Of a DNA stretch of 64,000 nt, positions 9,901-19,644 are shown piece by piece; within the stretch, counting starts at the first letter, position 1, and every line of letters starts with the position of its first letter. Location: NCBI GenBank assembly GCA_026545225.1, contig CM048850.1:1674001-1738000 (forward strand), written 5' to 3'. The notes under the pieces are model-generated. The model made no database searches and was not told where the DNA came from. It saw only the letters and a list, made by a program, of their open reading frames with translations. The DNA comes from Cornus controversa. Its lineage: Eukaryota > Streptophyta > Magnoliopsida > Cornales > Cornaceae. The position numbers and the translations under genes are program-made.

Positions 9901-12563
9901 CAAACATGAAGGACGTTGTAATGAAGGAGGTGGTGAAGTTACTAGATGCGGGGATCATATACCCCATCTCTGATAGCAAGTGGGTTAGTCCCACTCAAGT
10001 GGTTCCAAAGAAGTCTGGTATTACGGTGCAACCTAATGATAAGGGTGAATTAGTTCCCCAACGCACCACCACAGGATGGAGAGTGTGCATTGATTATAGG
10101 AAATTAAATTCAGCCACTCGGAAAGATCACTTCCCCCTCCCATTCATTGATCAAATATTGGAGAGATTGGCCGGGCAAAGCTTTTATTGCTTTTTGGATG
10201 GATATTCCGGCTATAATCAGGTTGCTATAGACCCGAGGGACCAAGAGAAAACCACCTTTACATGTCCCTTCGGCACATTTGCTTATAGACGCATGCCCTT
10301 TGGGTTGTGCAATGCACCGGCAACTTTTTAACGGTGTATGATGTCTATCTTCTCGGACATGGTGGAAAAATTCTTAGAAGTGTTCATGGATGATTTTTCC
10401 GTTTTTGGGCCTTTATATGAATCATGCCTCCAAAATCTAGCTTGTGTTCTCAAAAGATGTCAAGAAACCAACCTAATTCTTAGTTGGGAAAAGAGTCACT
10501 TTATGGTTCAAGAGGGTATTGTCCTAGGGCATATTGTGTCTAAGCGAGGAATAGAGGTTGATAAAGCCAAGGTTGAGCTCATTTCCAAACTTCCTCCACC
10601 ATCCACGGTGAGAGAGATTCGTTCATTCCTTGGGCATGCGGGCTTTTATCGCCGTTTCATCAAAGACTTTAGCAAGATTTCTCGGCCTTTGTGTCACCTT
10701 CTTGAAAAAGAGTCTTGCTTTACCTTTGATGAAGCGTGCCTTGACGCTTTTGAAAAACTCCGCGCCATGCTTACAACCGCTCCAATTCTAATCCCTCCAA
10801 ATTGGGCTCTCCCATTTGAGATTATGTGTGATGCATCCGACTATGCCATGGGTGCGGTCTTAGGGCAACGAGTAGACAAACTGCCACATGTCATCTATTA
10901 TGCAAGTAAAACCCTTTCCGAGGCTCAAATCAATTATACCACAACGGAAAAGGAATTGCTTGCGGTAGTATTTGCATTAGACAAATTTCGAGCTTATTTA
11001 TTAGGTTCAAAGGTCATTGTCTATTCGGACCATGCTGCCCTCCGGCATCTTTTGGCGAAAAAGGACACTAAGCCTAGGTTGATCCGATGGATACTCTTGT
11101 TGCAAGAGTTCAATTTTGAGATTAGAGACAAAAAGGGAACTGAAAATGTGGTAGCTGACCACCTTTCTAGAATTCTTATTGAATCCCTCCATAATTCCAT
11201 TCCAGTTTGTGAATCCTTCCCGGATGAACAACTCTTTGTCATCTCTCAAGAGAGTATCCCTTGGTATGCGGATGTGGTTAATTATTTGGCAACCGGTAAA
11301 ATACCATCTTCTTGGACCAAACAAGAGAAGGATCGTTTTCTCTCCCAATCACGATCATATTATTGGGACGATCCTCAATTGTTCAAATACTGCCCCGATC
11401 AAATAATTCGTAAGTGTGTACCCAACAGTGAATTCCAAAGCATTCTTAAATTTTGTCATACACTCGCTTGTGGGGGACACTTTAGTGCTAAGAAAACCGC
11501 AGCAAAAATTCTTCAATGCGGATTTTTCTGGCCGACACTTCATCGGGATGCATATTCATTCTGCCGCTCTTGTGAGCGATGTCAGCGCCTCGGCGCGATG
11601 TCTCGGAAGGACATGATGCCTCTTAACCCTATTCTTGTCATTGAAATATTTGATGTGTGGGGCATTGACTTCATGGGACCATTTCCACCCTCTACTGGTC
11701 ATGAGTACATACTTGTGGCGGTGGACTACGTATCTAAGTGGATAGAGGCCGTTGCTACCAAAACCAACGATCACGCAGTCGTGGTTAAATTCATACAAGC
11801 TAACATTTTTAGCCGGTTTGGTACGCCTCGGGCCATCATCAGTGACGGAGGTAAGCATTTCTATAACCGGTTCCTTCGAACCTTGCTTCTCAAATACTCC
11901 GTCACACACAAAGTAGCCACCCCCTACCATCCTCAAACTAGTGGCCAAGTAGAAGTATCCAATAGGGAGATTAAGAACATTCTTCAGAAAACTGTTCGGC
12001 CTGACCGGAAGGATTGGTCATTGCGACTAAACGACGCATTATGGGCATACCGAACCGCATATAAAACTCCCATTGGAATGTCACCTTATCGGTTAGTTTA
12101 TGGCAAGGCGTGCCATCTTCCGGTTGAATTGGAGCATAAAGCTATGTGGGCCACCAAGACCTTCAATTTTGACATGAAAAAGGCCGGTTCTAATCGAAAG
12201 CTTCAATTAAATGAATTGGAAGAATTGCGACATGACGCTTATGAGAATGCGAAAATCTATAAGGCAAGGTCCAAAGCCTTTCACGATCGTAATATTCGAG
12301 TCAAAACATTTTTGCCGGGCCAAAAAGTTTGGTTGTACAACTCACGCCTCCATTTGTTTCCCGAAAAACTTCGCTCCCGTTGGGATGGTCCATTTTTGGT
12401 TAATTCCGTCGCGCCCCATGGAGCGGTGGAATTGAAGGACTTGAAAGATGGTTCGATATTCAAAGTAAACGGGCAGCGCTTAAAAGTGTGCGTGGATGAC
12501 CAAGTCACCACCGAATACGTGGATATCGTCACTTTGACGGATCCCATGTATTTTGACTCGTGA
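6930..12563 (+). pseudogene. gag-pol polyprotein of element A, one in-frame stop in reverse transcriptase
   Basis: A single frame of about 1,878 codons encodes the capsid and all enzymes of the element. It is closed once, by TAA at 10329-10331, inside the reverse transcriptase; the frame continues unbroken after it. Domains in order: gag (about residues 125-275); a CX2CX4HX4C zinc knuckle (CSFCYSTSHFVRDC, about 327); protease with [12 protein letters not shown] (about 699); reverse transcriptase with [11 protein letters not shown] (about 1050) and the catalytic FMDD (about 1151-1154); RNase H with [13 protein letters not shown] and [11 protein letters not shown]; integrase with an HHCC zinc domain, [13 protein letters not shown] and a glutamate in GQVEVSNRE; and a C-terminal GPF region. 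The start matches those of B and C. The stop would separate gag-PR from the active site of RT. Unlike most families, the protease has DLGA rather than D-S/T-G, as do B and C. Confidence 0.95.
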
Positions 12564-13140
12564 GCCGATTCGGACGTCGCGCCATAGACGTGTAAGGTGG
12601 CGAAGCCATGGTGGCTATCAAGCTTCCATGGTGTCCCTTTAATCCAAAGTAGGTTTGTATCTAAGCAATGTAGTATCTAATTCCCCAATATCCAAGTCCC
12701 TGAAGCATATTTTAAACTGACTGTTTTTGAGCATTTCGATTGATCGAAACCAAGATTTCGATCAATCGAAAATTTCAATTGATCAAAATTTTGGTTTCGA
12801 TTGATCGAAAAATTGCAGAGATTTGCCAAGTCCAAAGTCCCGAGAGGTGGTATTCTTCGATTGCACTTCGATAGGTCTTCGATCGATCGAAACTTTCGAT
12901 TGATCGAAATGGGATTTCGATTGATCGAAATAAAAGTTCGATTGCATCAATTAAATGTTCGATTGATCAAAGTAAAAATGTGATTCAGGGAAGGAATGTT
13001 CGATTGATCGAAGAGACAATCTCGATCCATCGAAGTTAGTTTCGATTGATCGAAGCAAGATTCCGATCAATCGAAATTTCGATTGATCGAAATGCACATT
13101 TCGATCAATCGAAATGCACGCGGAGCCTGCACGTGAGCCG
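12564..13140. repeat. Spacer with palindrome array between gag-pol and the second ORF of A
   Basis: After the gag-pol stop there is about 170 bp with nothing recognised. Then, from 12733 to 13113, come about fifteen exact or variant copies of TTTCGATTGATCGAAA or its complement TTTCGATCAATCGAAA. The array ends about 35 bp before a TATA box (13147-13154). Some units are variants such as CGATCGATCG or CGATCCATCG. No protein is supported here. Confidence 0.85.
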
Positions 13141-13146
13141 AAAAGC

Positions 13147-13154
13147 TATTTAAA
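13147..13154 (+). promoter_or_regulatory. Candidate internal promoter (TATTTAAA) for A's second ORF
   Basis: TATTTAAA sits directly after the palindrome array and about 50 bp before a CT-rich, leader-like stretch (13185-13260). A consensus splice donor and the second ORF follow. The order TATA, leader, intron, ATG suggests a separate transcription unit inside the element. A spliced subgenomic RNA made from the LTR is the alternative. Confidence 0.45.
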
Positions 13155-13375
13155 CCGTTGGGCTTCCCTCCCATTTTAAAAGACCATCCGACTTCTTCTC
13201 TCCCTCTGTGCGATCCAAGCCTTCTCCAAGCACTCCCGAGCACTCGATCTTCCATTCCCGATCATCCACCGCCATCCGGCGCAGTCCGATCCGCCGCTAG
13301 CATCTGCGCGATCTTCTCTTCGCGGCTGCGCGTGGAGTTTTCTTCGGTTGAGCCGTTCATCTTCTTCCTCACGAG

Positions 13376-13621
13376 GTAAGTGATGCATGGCTACTTTTTG
13401 TTTATTCTCTCGCCATTTTTAATAGTTTTACAGCGGAATAAACATAGTTAGATCATGTTGGGGTGGATGGTTTCACATTGCCTCTTCGAGTGCAACTTTT
13501 TGCATTTTTGTCAGTACCTTGGACTAGGACTTCATTTTTATTTTTATTCTTTTAGTCTAGTAGTAGTTTAACTTTCTTCTTATTCATCTTTTATTTACGT
13601 ACCTTTTGGAATCCAGTGCAG
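13376..13621 (+). other. Candidate intron upstream of A's second ORF
   Basis: The donor GAG|GTAAGT (cut before 13376) matches the plant consensus. The interval is T-rich, and TGCAG ends at 13621, with an alternative acceptor ATCCAG ending at 13616. The flanking exon-like sequence is GC-rich while this interval is AT-rich, which is typical of plant introns. An ATG at 13606 would lie inside it, so the ATG at 13636 is preferred as the protein start. Confidence 0.5.
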
Positions 13622-13635
13622 ACTGTTCCGAGGCC

Positions 13636-14859
13636 ATGGCGAGAGTGAAGAACGCCGCCGGTGCTGTTCGTGACATGCCCGGGCGAGCCTTCCGGTCTCG
13701 GAAGTTCCACCCGGAGCAGGTTTTCGACTTAGCCGAGTTTGAGAGGCGTCCCGACACCGAGTGGACGGTTGCCGAGCTCAGGAGGCGTCGCCTCGACCGG
13801 CTATGTGTGCCTCCCACCGACATGGCACACGAGCGCCTAGTGCAGGTCTTTTACGAGCATATGACCTACTCCTGCACAGCGCCAGATACACTCGAGACTA
13901 CCGTGGCCACTGTCACGATCACGATTACGCCGAGCCGGATTGCTCATATGCTCGGCATTCCTTACCAGCAGCCGCCGGACATGGTTGGCCCGGACGGTCA
14001 GCCACTCTATAGTGCCGCGCTCCCAGCAGATACCACGCTCTTCTCGATAGTGATGGACATGTGTGGCGGGGCGTTTACCACGCCCAACCACAACTGCACG
14101 TCCAAGTCGATGTGCCCGAGCAGATATTGGTTCCTGGACACCGTTCTCCTCAAGAACGCGTGTCCGTTGCAGCACGTGGCCTAGCGCAGGGGTGACCTCC
14201 TCCGTTGCCTCTATGCTTTCCATACGGGCGCTTGGTTTTCTGTCCCATCGCTTATCTGGGGGCAGATGCACAAAGTTTGGGATGGCCTCGTCAACAAGAG
14301 GAAGAGGAGAACAGCGAGTTGGCGGCTTCCCTTTCCATTCCTGATCGCTGCTTTTCTTAGTAGTGCCAGTACACCGGTCAGTCGGACTGACATTCAGTTG
14401 GCACCGCCCACCCGCTTCACATCTACTCAGTGGGATCGGGTGAGGCGACACTTAGAGCGACAGGACCATCAGGGTGATCCACCAGACGATGTAGATATGG
14501 ATGCTCCGGTGGAGATGGATGAGGGAGAGCCAGCAGGGGCGGAGTCAGAGGACGAGGAGATGGAGGAGGAGGAGATGGATGTCGCTGCAGAGCGGCATGA
14601 TATCTTAGCGACAGGCTATTCCTGCCTGGCAGCTGACGTAGAGCGGCTCCAGCAGGGTTTTGACGAGCACGTCCAGGTGACGCAGAGTCAGCTGGCAGGT
14701 ATTCAGACGGACATTTCTTCTCTGGTACAGGGCCAGAGAGCGATTTTAGATGAGTTCCGAGCCTTCCGGCAGGATCTGCAGTTCCTGTTCGCAGGTCGAG
14801 CCTCCACCTCCACTTCTGCTCCCACCGACCCACCACCACCACCACCCGCCCTCGAGTAG
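13636..14859 (+). pseudogene. Second ORF of A (plant-transposon-protein-like), one in-frame stop
   Basis: A frame of 408 codons in the position of the env-like ORF of Athila elements, broken by TAG at 14182-14184 (codon 183) and open again to 14859. The N-terminal half (FHPEQVFDLAEFE, then TITPSRIAHMLGIP) resembles the domain annotated as putative plant transposon protein in many retroelements; this is from memory of the family. The C-terminal half has a very acidic stretch (14520-14590), a region likely to form a coiled coil (about 14630-14790) and a proline tail. I see no signal peptide or clear membrane segment, so an envelope role is doubtful. The region is markedly GC-richer than gag-pol. 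It follows a candidate TATA box and intron. Its function is unknown. Confidence 0.7.
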
Positions 14860-15092
14860 CTGCACTTTATTCATCTTTTCTGCTTTATTTTCTGTATTTT
14901 TCTTTCTTTCTTTTTTTTTGATAGGCCATGTTGGCCATGTTTAGTTTCTTTTTGAGTATTCCACCTGCAGGTACACTTTGTACTAAAACTCATTTTCAGT
15001 TATATGGAATACCTTTATATTTTCTTTTATGCCATGTGTTGTCTTTACTGTCTTTATTTTGCTTTCCGTCAACCTATCTGTTCTCTATACTT

Positions 15093-15290
15093 TGACTATG
15101 TATGTAGTACCACTTGTCTAATTGTTATATGCGATTCAGTTGATGATTTTCGTTTATTACCGCCTGGTTTCAATTCCCAATACTGTTGAGATTGCTTCAA
15201 CACAGTATGGCGGTAATAAAGAAAGGCAGCCCCTTTGCGTGCTATACGTTAGCGCGCCTGGATAGTCAATATCTTATCGCATAGAACTCT
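15093..15290 (+). other. Conserved structured 3' noncoding domain, copy in A
   Basis: This is the counterpart of 3573-3775 in B, about 230 bp after the second ORF. Stem 1 pairs TTTATTACCGCC (15153-15164) with GGCGGTAATAAA (15209-15220), 12 bp. An inner stem pairs 15180-15186 with 15202-15208. A 5-bp AAAGG/CCTTT hairpin lies at 15222-15236. Stem 3 pairs GCGTGCTA (15237-15244) with TAGCGCGC (15250-15257) around the loop TACGT. Linkers and loops are nearly unchanged from B while the stems differ by compensating changes. A 3' RNA element for export, stability or packaging is possible; none is shown. Confidence 0.75.
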
Positions 15291-15531
15291 TAGACAATCG
15301 GGAAACACCAGTTCAGACCATTAGATTTACAGTGATATTGGCATTGTCTGTTTGTGCATAATTATTTCATTATGTTCTATTTATCTACTTTTTGTTCCTT
15401 GTAATGCTCGTGGTATCCAGTTGGTATTCTGTGCAGATTTTTCTTATTTACAGGATGACCGCTGCTGTGGAATTCCATTTTTCTCGCATTCTGCCATCCC
15501 GGTAACTTCTTTCCTTGCTCTTCTTGTCCAA

Positions 15532-15567
15532 GCATTGAGGACAATGTTGCATATAAGTTTGGGGGTG
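15532..15567 (+). promoter_or_regulatory. Internal polypurine-tract-like motif with upstream hairpin in A
   Basis: The hairpin CATTG (15533-15537) / CAATG (15542-15546) has an AGGA tetraloop and is followed by AAGTTTGGGGGTG at 15555-15567. That motif equals the true 3' polypurine tract at 16663-16675. B has the same arrangement at 4064-4102. It may be a second plus-strand priming site; the alternative is a remnant of 3'-end duplication. Confidence 0.5.
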
Positions 15568-16019
15568 CGGTATGCTATACCACTTGCATATGCATGCAAT
15601 GTTCAGTCATTATATTGAGTGTCATTGTAGAGCAGTTTTTTTCTGTGATATTTTTGCATGCTTGCGATGATGTCTTGCTTTTTAAAGGAAGATCATTCGA
15701 ATAAATGTCCGAGGTAAATGCAGCAGGTAGTTAAGAACTTTAACATTGTAAATACCCGCACTTTTGCAAGCTTGATAGTAAGCTAGAACGGTCTACATTA
15801 TTGTCCAAACTCGAGCACGTACAGTTCTTGCCCTAAATTTGTCCTTAACCGCACAAATTCGCACACATGCAGTTTAAATTGTGGGGTATAAGTCTGAGGG
15901 AGAATTTTTGAAATTTCTGTTTTTATCTGACTAGCTTAGAGAATAAGTTCTTCCGGTTGTTGAAAAAAAAAAAAAAATAATAATAATAATAAAAAGAGAA
16001 AAATATGCAATAAGCCTTC

Positions 16020-16270
16020 TCACTAAATAAACTGGATTTCTATGCCTCAAAGCAGGAAATATTCGTGTAAAAGTGTGTAAGGTTGAGCAGTAATAAGCGG
16101 ATGGCTTGCTTACGCTCATCGCCTTGTAAGCTCGGTTATTAAGTCCGAGGGGTGCTTCTTCGCCTAATGCCCTAAAACCAATTGGTTTGGGAGTCATTGG
16201 CCCAATGCCGCTACATGGGCTTACAAGAAAGCAAAAAGAGCTAAGCATTGCACGGTCATCCGCACATGAG
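16020..16270 (+). other. Second conserved 3' noncoding block, copy in A
   Basis: This matches 4600-4830 of B in short, ordered stretches (TCTATGCCTCA; GCCTAATGCCCTAAAACC; GGTTTGGGAGTCATTGG; GCTACATGGGC; GCATTGCAC). It contains the palindrome AAACCAATTGGTTT flanked by CCC and GGG. The 300-500 bp on either side are AT-rich and hold nothing I recognise, apart from an A/TAA simple repeat at 15963-15990. Confidence 0.5.
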
Positions 16271-16637
16271 CAATCATGAATGTTTTGTGATAATGAAACA
16301 GCCGTGTTGAGCATTTTCAATGAGTTTTTCTCTTAAAAACAGATTTGTTCGTTTTCTTCTCCAAATATGACAAAAGCCACACGTTAGAATGCATGTTCAC
16401 TTTTCTAAGAGGATTTTGGGGTTGGAATTGTTATAGTTGTTCGGGCTGGCCAGTATGTGGGGACTGTCGTTCATTTATAGCTTGTGAAAGTCCATTTTTG
16501 CTAATGACCACATAGTTCTGTAATACTTGTTGCATTTACCAATTGTGAAATGAATGGATGAGCGCCCTTTATCTAGTTGATGACTGAGCATGATTAAACT
16601 TTTGTATAAGATAGTTGATTTCATTTTTGTAATATTG

Positions 16638-16675
16638 TATTGCTAAGGGACTAGCAATATGTAAGTTTGGGGGTG
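16638..16675 (+). promoter_or_regulatory. Hairpin and 3' polypurine tract of element A
   Basis: TATTGCTA (16638-16645) and TAGCAATA (16652-16659) form a perfect 8-bp stem with loop AGGGAC. AAGTTTGGGGGTG (16663-16675) follows and directly abuts the 3' LTR, so it is the plus-strand primer site. Element B has an identical hairpin and tract at 18218-18255 although its LTR sequence differs. Confidence 0.85.
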
Positions 16676-18095
16676 TGATAAGTGTTCAATTCTATGCATT
16701 TGAACCCTCTTTATTGCATATGTTAGTTCCGTTTTTGCGTTTACCGAGATATGTTTACGGTATTTTTGTGTTTTTGATGTATTGCAGGTATTGGAGTAAA
16801 TGGAGCAAAGTTGGAAGCTTTCTGCAGTCAAGAGATGAAATCAGAAAATGTTGCCAAGGCATTTCGATCAATCGAGATGTGGATTTCGATCAATCGAGAT
16901 TTCGATTGATCGAAATCTCATTTCGATTGATCGAAATCTCGATCAATCGAAATGCAATTTCGATCAATCGAAATGCTGCAGAGCCCACTTGGCCACTTGC
17001 TCACCTGCTCTCCCACTTGCAACAAAATCCCCCTTTTTGCACGACTTAGGGGGATTGTCTGACTTGAACAAGACTTTTGGGGGCCTTCTTGATACAAGAG
17101 ATATATATAATGATATATATATATATATGGTGGGCCCAAAGGAGCCAAAAAGCATACAAAAAGCACCAAAAGCCACATATCTCATATCTCTCAACATACA
17201 CATCAGAAGAAGAAAAGAGAGACCTTCGGGAGAGGAAGAGAAAAGCTGAACCAGACCAAGAAGCTTCATTCTCTTCATCAATGGAAGGGTGCAAGGCAAC
17301 CATGAGCAACTAACTCTTCTACTAGGGTGTTGGTTTCAACCCCTAGCCATGTAAACTTGTTCATCTTTGTAGCTCTTGGGGATTTGTAATTAAATGTTGA
17401 TTATTTAGTCTAGTGATTATGTACACAAATACATTTCTTATATATATTCATTTGATATGGAATTTATTCTTGTCTTAGAGTAGGTTTTGTCACTTGAATG
17501 CATAACATTTGCATATTCCACAAGAAGTGCAAATGATGGCTAGATAATGGTGTTTAAATGAATGTGTGATGCTAGTTTGTATAGACCATGCCAAGACAAG
17601 GTAGTTTGGATGCATGTAGTGTTTACGTAGAGAGTAGAGTAATTAGGTAGTTAGTTAGGTTGAAGAGCTATGCTTGTTGAAGATGGATTATGATAGGTTA
17701 GCACACACATTGATCTTTTGATATGTCATTGAGGTCACAAGCCTAATGACATTGTTAGGCATTTAATTAATGAATCCCATGCTTGCTACACTTATGAACA
17801 TGTGAATGGCTAGTGGTGGAAACCAACCCTAGTTCTCTCTCCCAACTTTACTCTTTAATTTTATCGTCATTTCATTTACGCAATAGTTTTAAACACAAAA
17901 CCAAAAACCTGTTTCTTTAGAATTAAAGTAGAATTAATCTTTCTTTATGACAATTAACGACTAGTCCTCGTGGGATCGATACCCTCTATATAGAACCTTA
18001 TCTACAAAGATTCGTGCTCTTGCGAGTGGTTAAATTATATTTTGATAAAAAGGGCAAAATTAAGCTTACAATATAATTTAGTTCCGACCACATCA
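16676..18095 (+). repeat. 3' LTR of element A (1,420 bp)
   Basis: Nearly identical to 5226-6644, with about seven substitutions and one extra A near 18050. One substitution changes the AATAAA of the 5' LTR (5978-5983) to AATACA at the matching site. It is followed by the GGAAC duplication. Confidence 0.96.
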
Positions 18096-18100
18096 GGAAC
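18096..18100. repeat. Target site duplication GGAAC, right copy, of element A
   Basis: Identical to 5221-5225. Element B resumes at the next base. Confidence 0.95.
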
Positions 18101-18255
18101 CTAGGGGTTCAAAGGCTTATTGCATATGCTAAATGCAATCGTTTCTCCCACGAAAGAGGAGTTGGGTAGTTTAGTTTGTGTTTAGTTAGTTTCCTTTGTT
18201 TTAGTTTTATTTTATTCTATTGCTAAGGGACTAGCAATATGTAAGTTTGGGGGTG
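18101..18255 (+). mobile_element. Element B resumed: 3' noncoding end, hairpin and polypurine tract
   Basis: This continues the sequence broken at 5225. It ends with the hairpin arms 18218-18225/18232-18239 and AAGTTTGGGGGTG (18243-18255), which abut the next LTR. The match to A's 3' end (16638-16675) supports the reading of one B element split by A. Confidence 0.88.
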
Positions 18256-19644
18256 TGATTGGCGTTGAATGTTACGCATTCTAGCCTCTTAATTTGCATA
18301 TTTTATTCTCTTAGTGATAGTTTATATGTGATTTTATTTTGTTTTTGTTTTTTCTGTCTTTTTCAGGGCCTTAATGATTATTTCAGATAAAACTATGATT
18401 TTGGGCTTTTAAAGATGATATTCAAGAAGGTTATATGAAGCCTACATCTAATGGGTCTATTCAACTCCATATTTCAACTCAAATCAGTCCAAGGAAGAGG
18501 TTCAAGAGAATTACAACTGCTTAAGAAGATTATGGGCCTGAAGCCCAATTCTACACTTAATCCAGTTTTAATCCCGTTTTGGAAAGTGGATTGAAAAGCT
18601 TATTTCCAAGAGTCAATTCGACTTAATTCTCACGAAGGTTGAACGAAATTCGATTCTGGACACTTTTGTATTTCACAAAAATTTCGTGAATCGGATTTCT
18701 ACTGGGTCAAAACTTGGACCGAATGTCAGCAGAAAAATATACCTATTTTGGGCTGCGGGAAAACCTAATTTTCTCCTAATTGGATTAGGACTTTATCTCC
18801 TAATTAGATTAGGACTTTATGTATTCTCTTGGGGTATAAAGAGGTGAATTGGAGGCTATTTTGAGGGAGAAAAAGAAGTGGAGGCCAGGGCAGAGAAGAC
18901 AGAGACAATCCGGGTTTTATTTACTTATTATGTCTTTTATTTATTTGTTATCTTCTTCTTCTATCATGTGTAACTAAACTCCTCAACTAGGGTTGAGGAG
19001 GAAACCTCCATTAATGAAGTGAAGTTCTTTTGTTCATTAATTGATTCCCATGTGTGTGATTTAATTGCTTATGATTTTCGCTACTTGTGATTAATTATTT
19101 TATAATTCTTTCACCATCTATATCATGTATATGTGGTAGTTAGAAAGTATTATAATTAATCTAAGCTTGGGTTTGTATTTCTTAAAAGTGATAATCTTTG
19201 ATCTTATGTTTTTCATTAAATTGGATACATAGGATGCTTAGAATTTTACACTAGTGAAGCGAAGGAAAATCTACCTTTTTGATATATTTTTCATAGTGCT
19301 TTATTGTTAAATCTTCAGTTAGCAATAGATTGATTTCTTGATTGATATTCTAAATTTGGGGATTAATAAATGAATATTAGAAGTTTCATGGATTTAATGG
19401 TGGTGGAATTCAAAACCTTAGTTATTTTCTCTATTTGATTTTAATTGTGTTATTTTATTTGCATGTTAGTTTAATCTCTCTCAAATCAACCAAATTTTGT
19501 TTAAACTAGATTAGTTTTAAATTAATTTGAATTTGCATTAGTTTTTCTTCTCAAAGCATTCCCTTGGGTTCGACCTCGTTCTTGCCGATCTATACTTCAA
19601 TAGATTCGTACACTTGCGAGTTATTTAACAATTTTAAAACAACA
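18256..19644 (+). repeat. 3' LTR of element B (about 1.39 kb)
   Basis: Starts TGATTGGCGTTGAATG directly after the polypurine tract and is clearly related to the LTR of element C (58386-59891) and the inverted solo LTR at 26087-27522. The right end is placed at the CA of AACAACA (19641-19644); a few bases of uncertainty remain because the other target duplication lies outside the window. No gene is seen in it. Confidence 0.85.

Larger units (their letters stand above)
5226..18095 (+). mobile_element. Complete Athila-like LTR retrotransposon A, 12,870 bp, nested in B
   Basis: A full-length Ty3/gypsy element with LTRs at 5226-6644 and 16676-18095, a tRNA-Asp-type primer site, gag-pol, a downstream second ORF, a 1.8-kb 3' noncoding region and a polypurine tract. 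The LTRs start TGATAAG, end CATCA, and are flanked by GGAAC. I count about seven substitutions and one 1-bp indel between the LTRs (about 0.5%), so insertion was recent. At the commonly used plant rate of 1.3e-8 per site per year this gives roughly 0.2 million years, conditional on that rate. Gag-pol has one in-frame stop and the second ORF has one, so this copy is probably not autonomous although structurally complete. Confidence 0.96.

Noticed and set aside
13636..14859. Calling the second ORF an envelope gene
   Set aside because: No signal peptide, transmembrane segment or glycoprotein features are visible; position alone is not enough.
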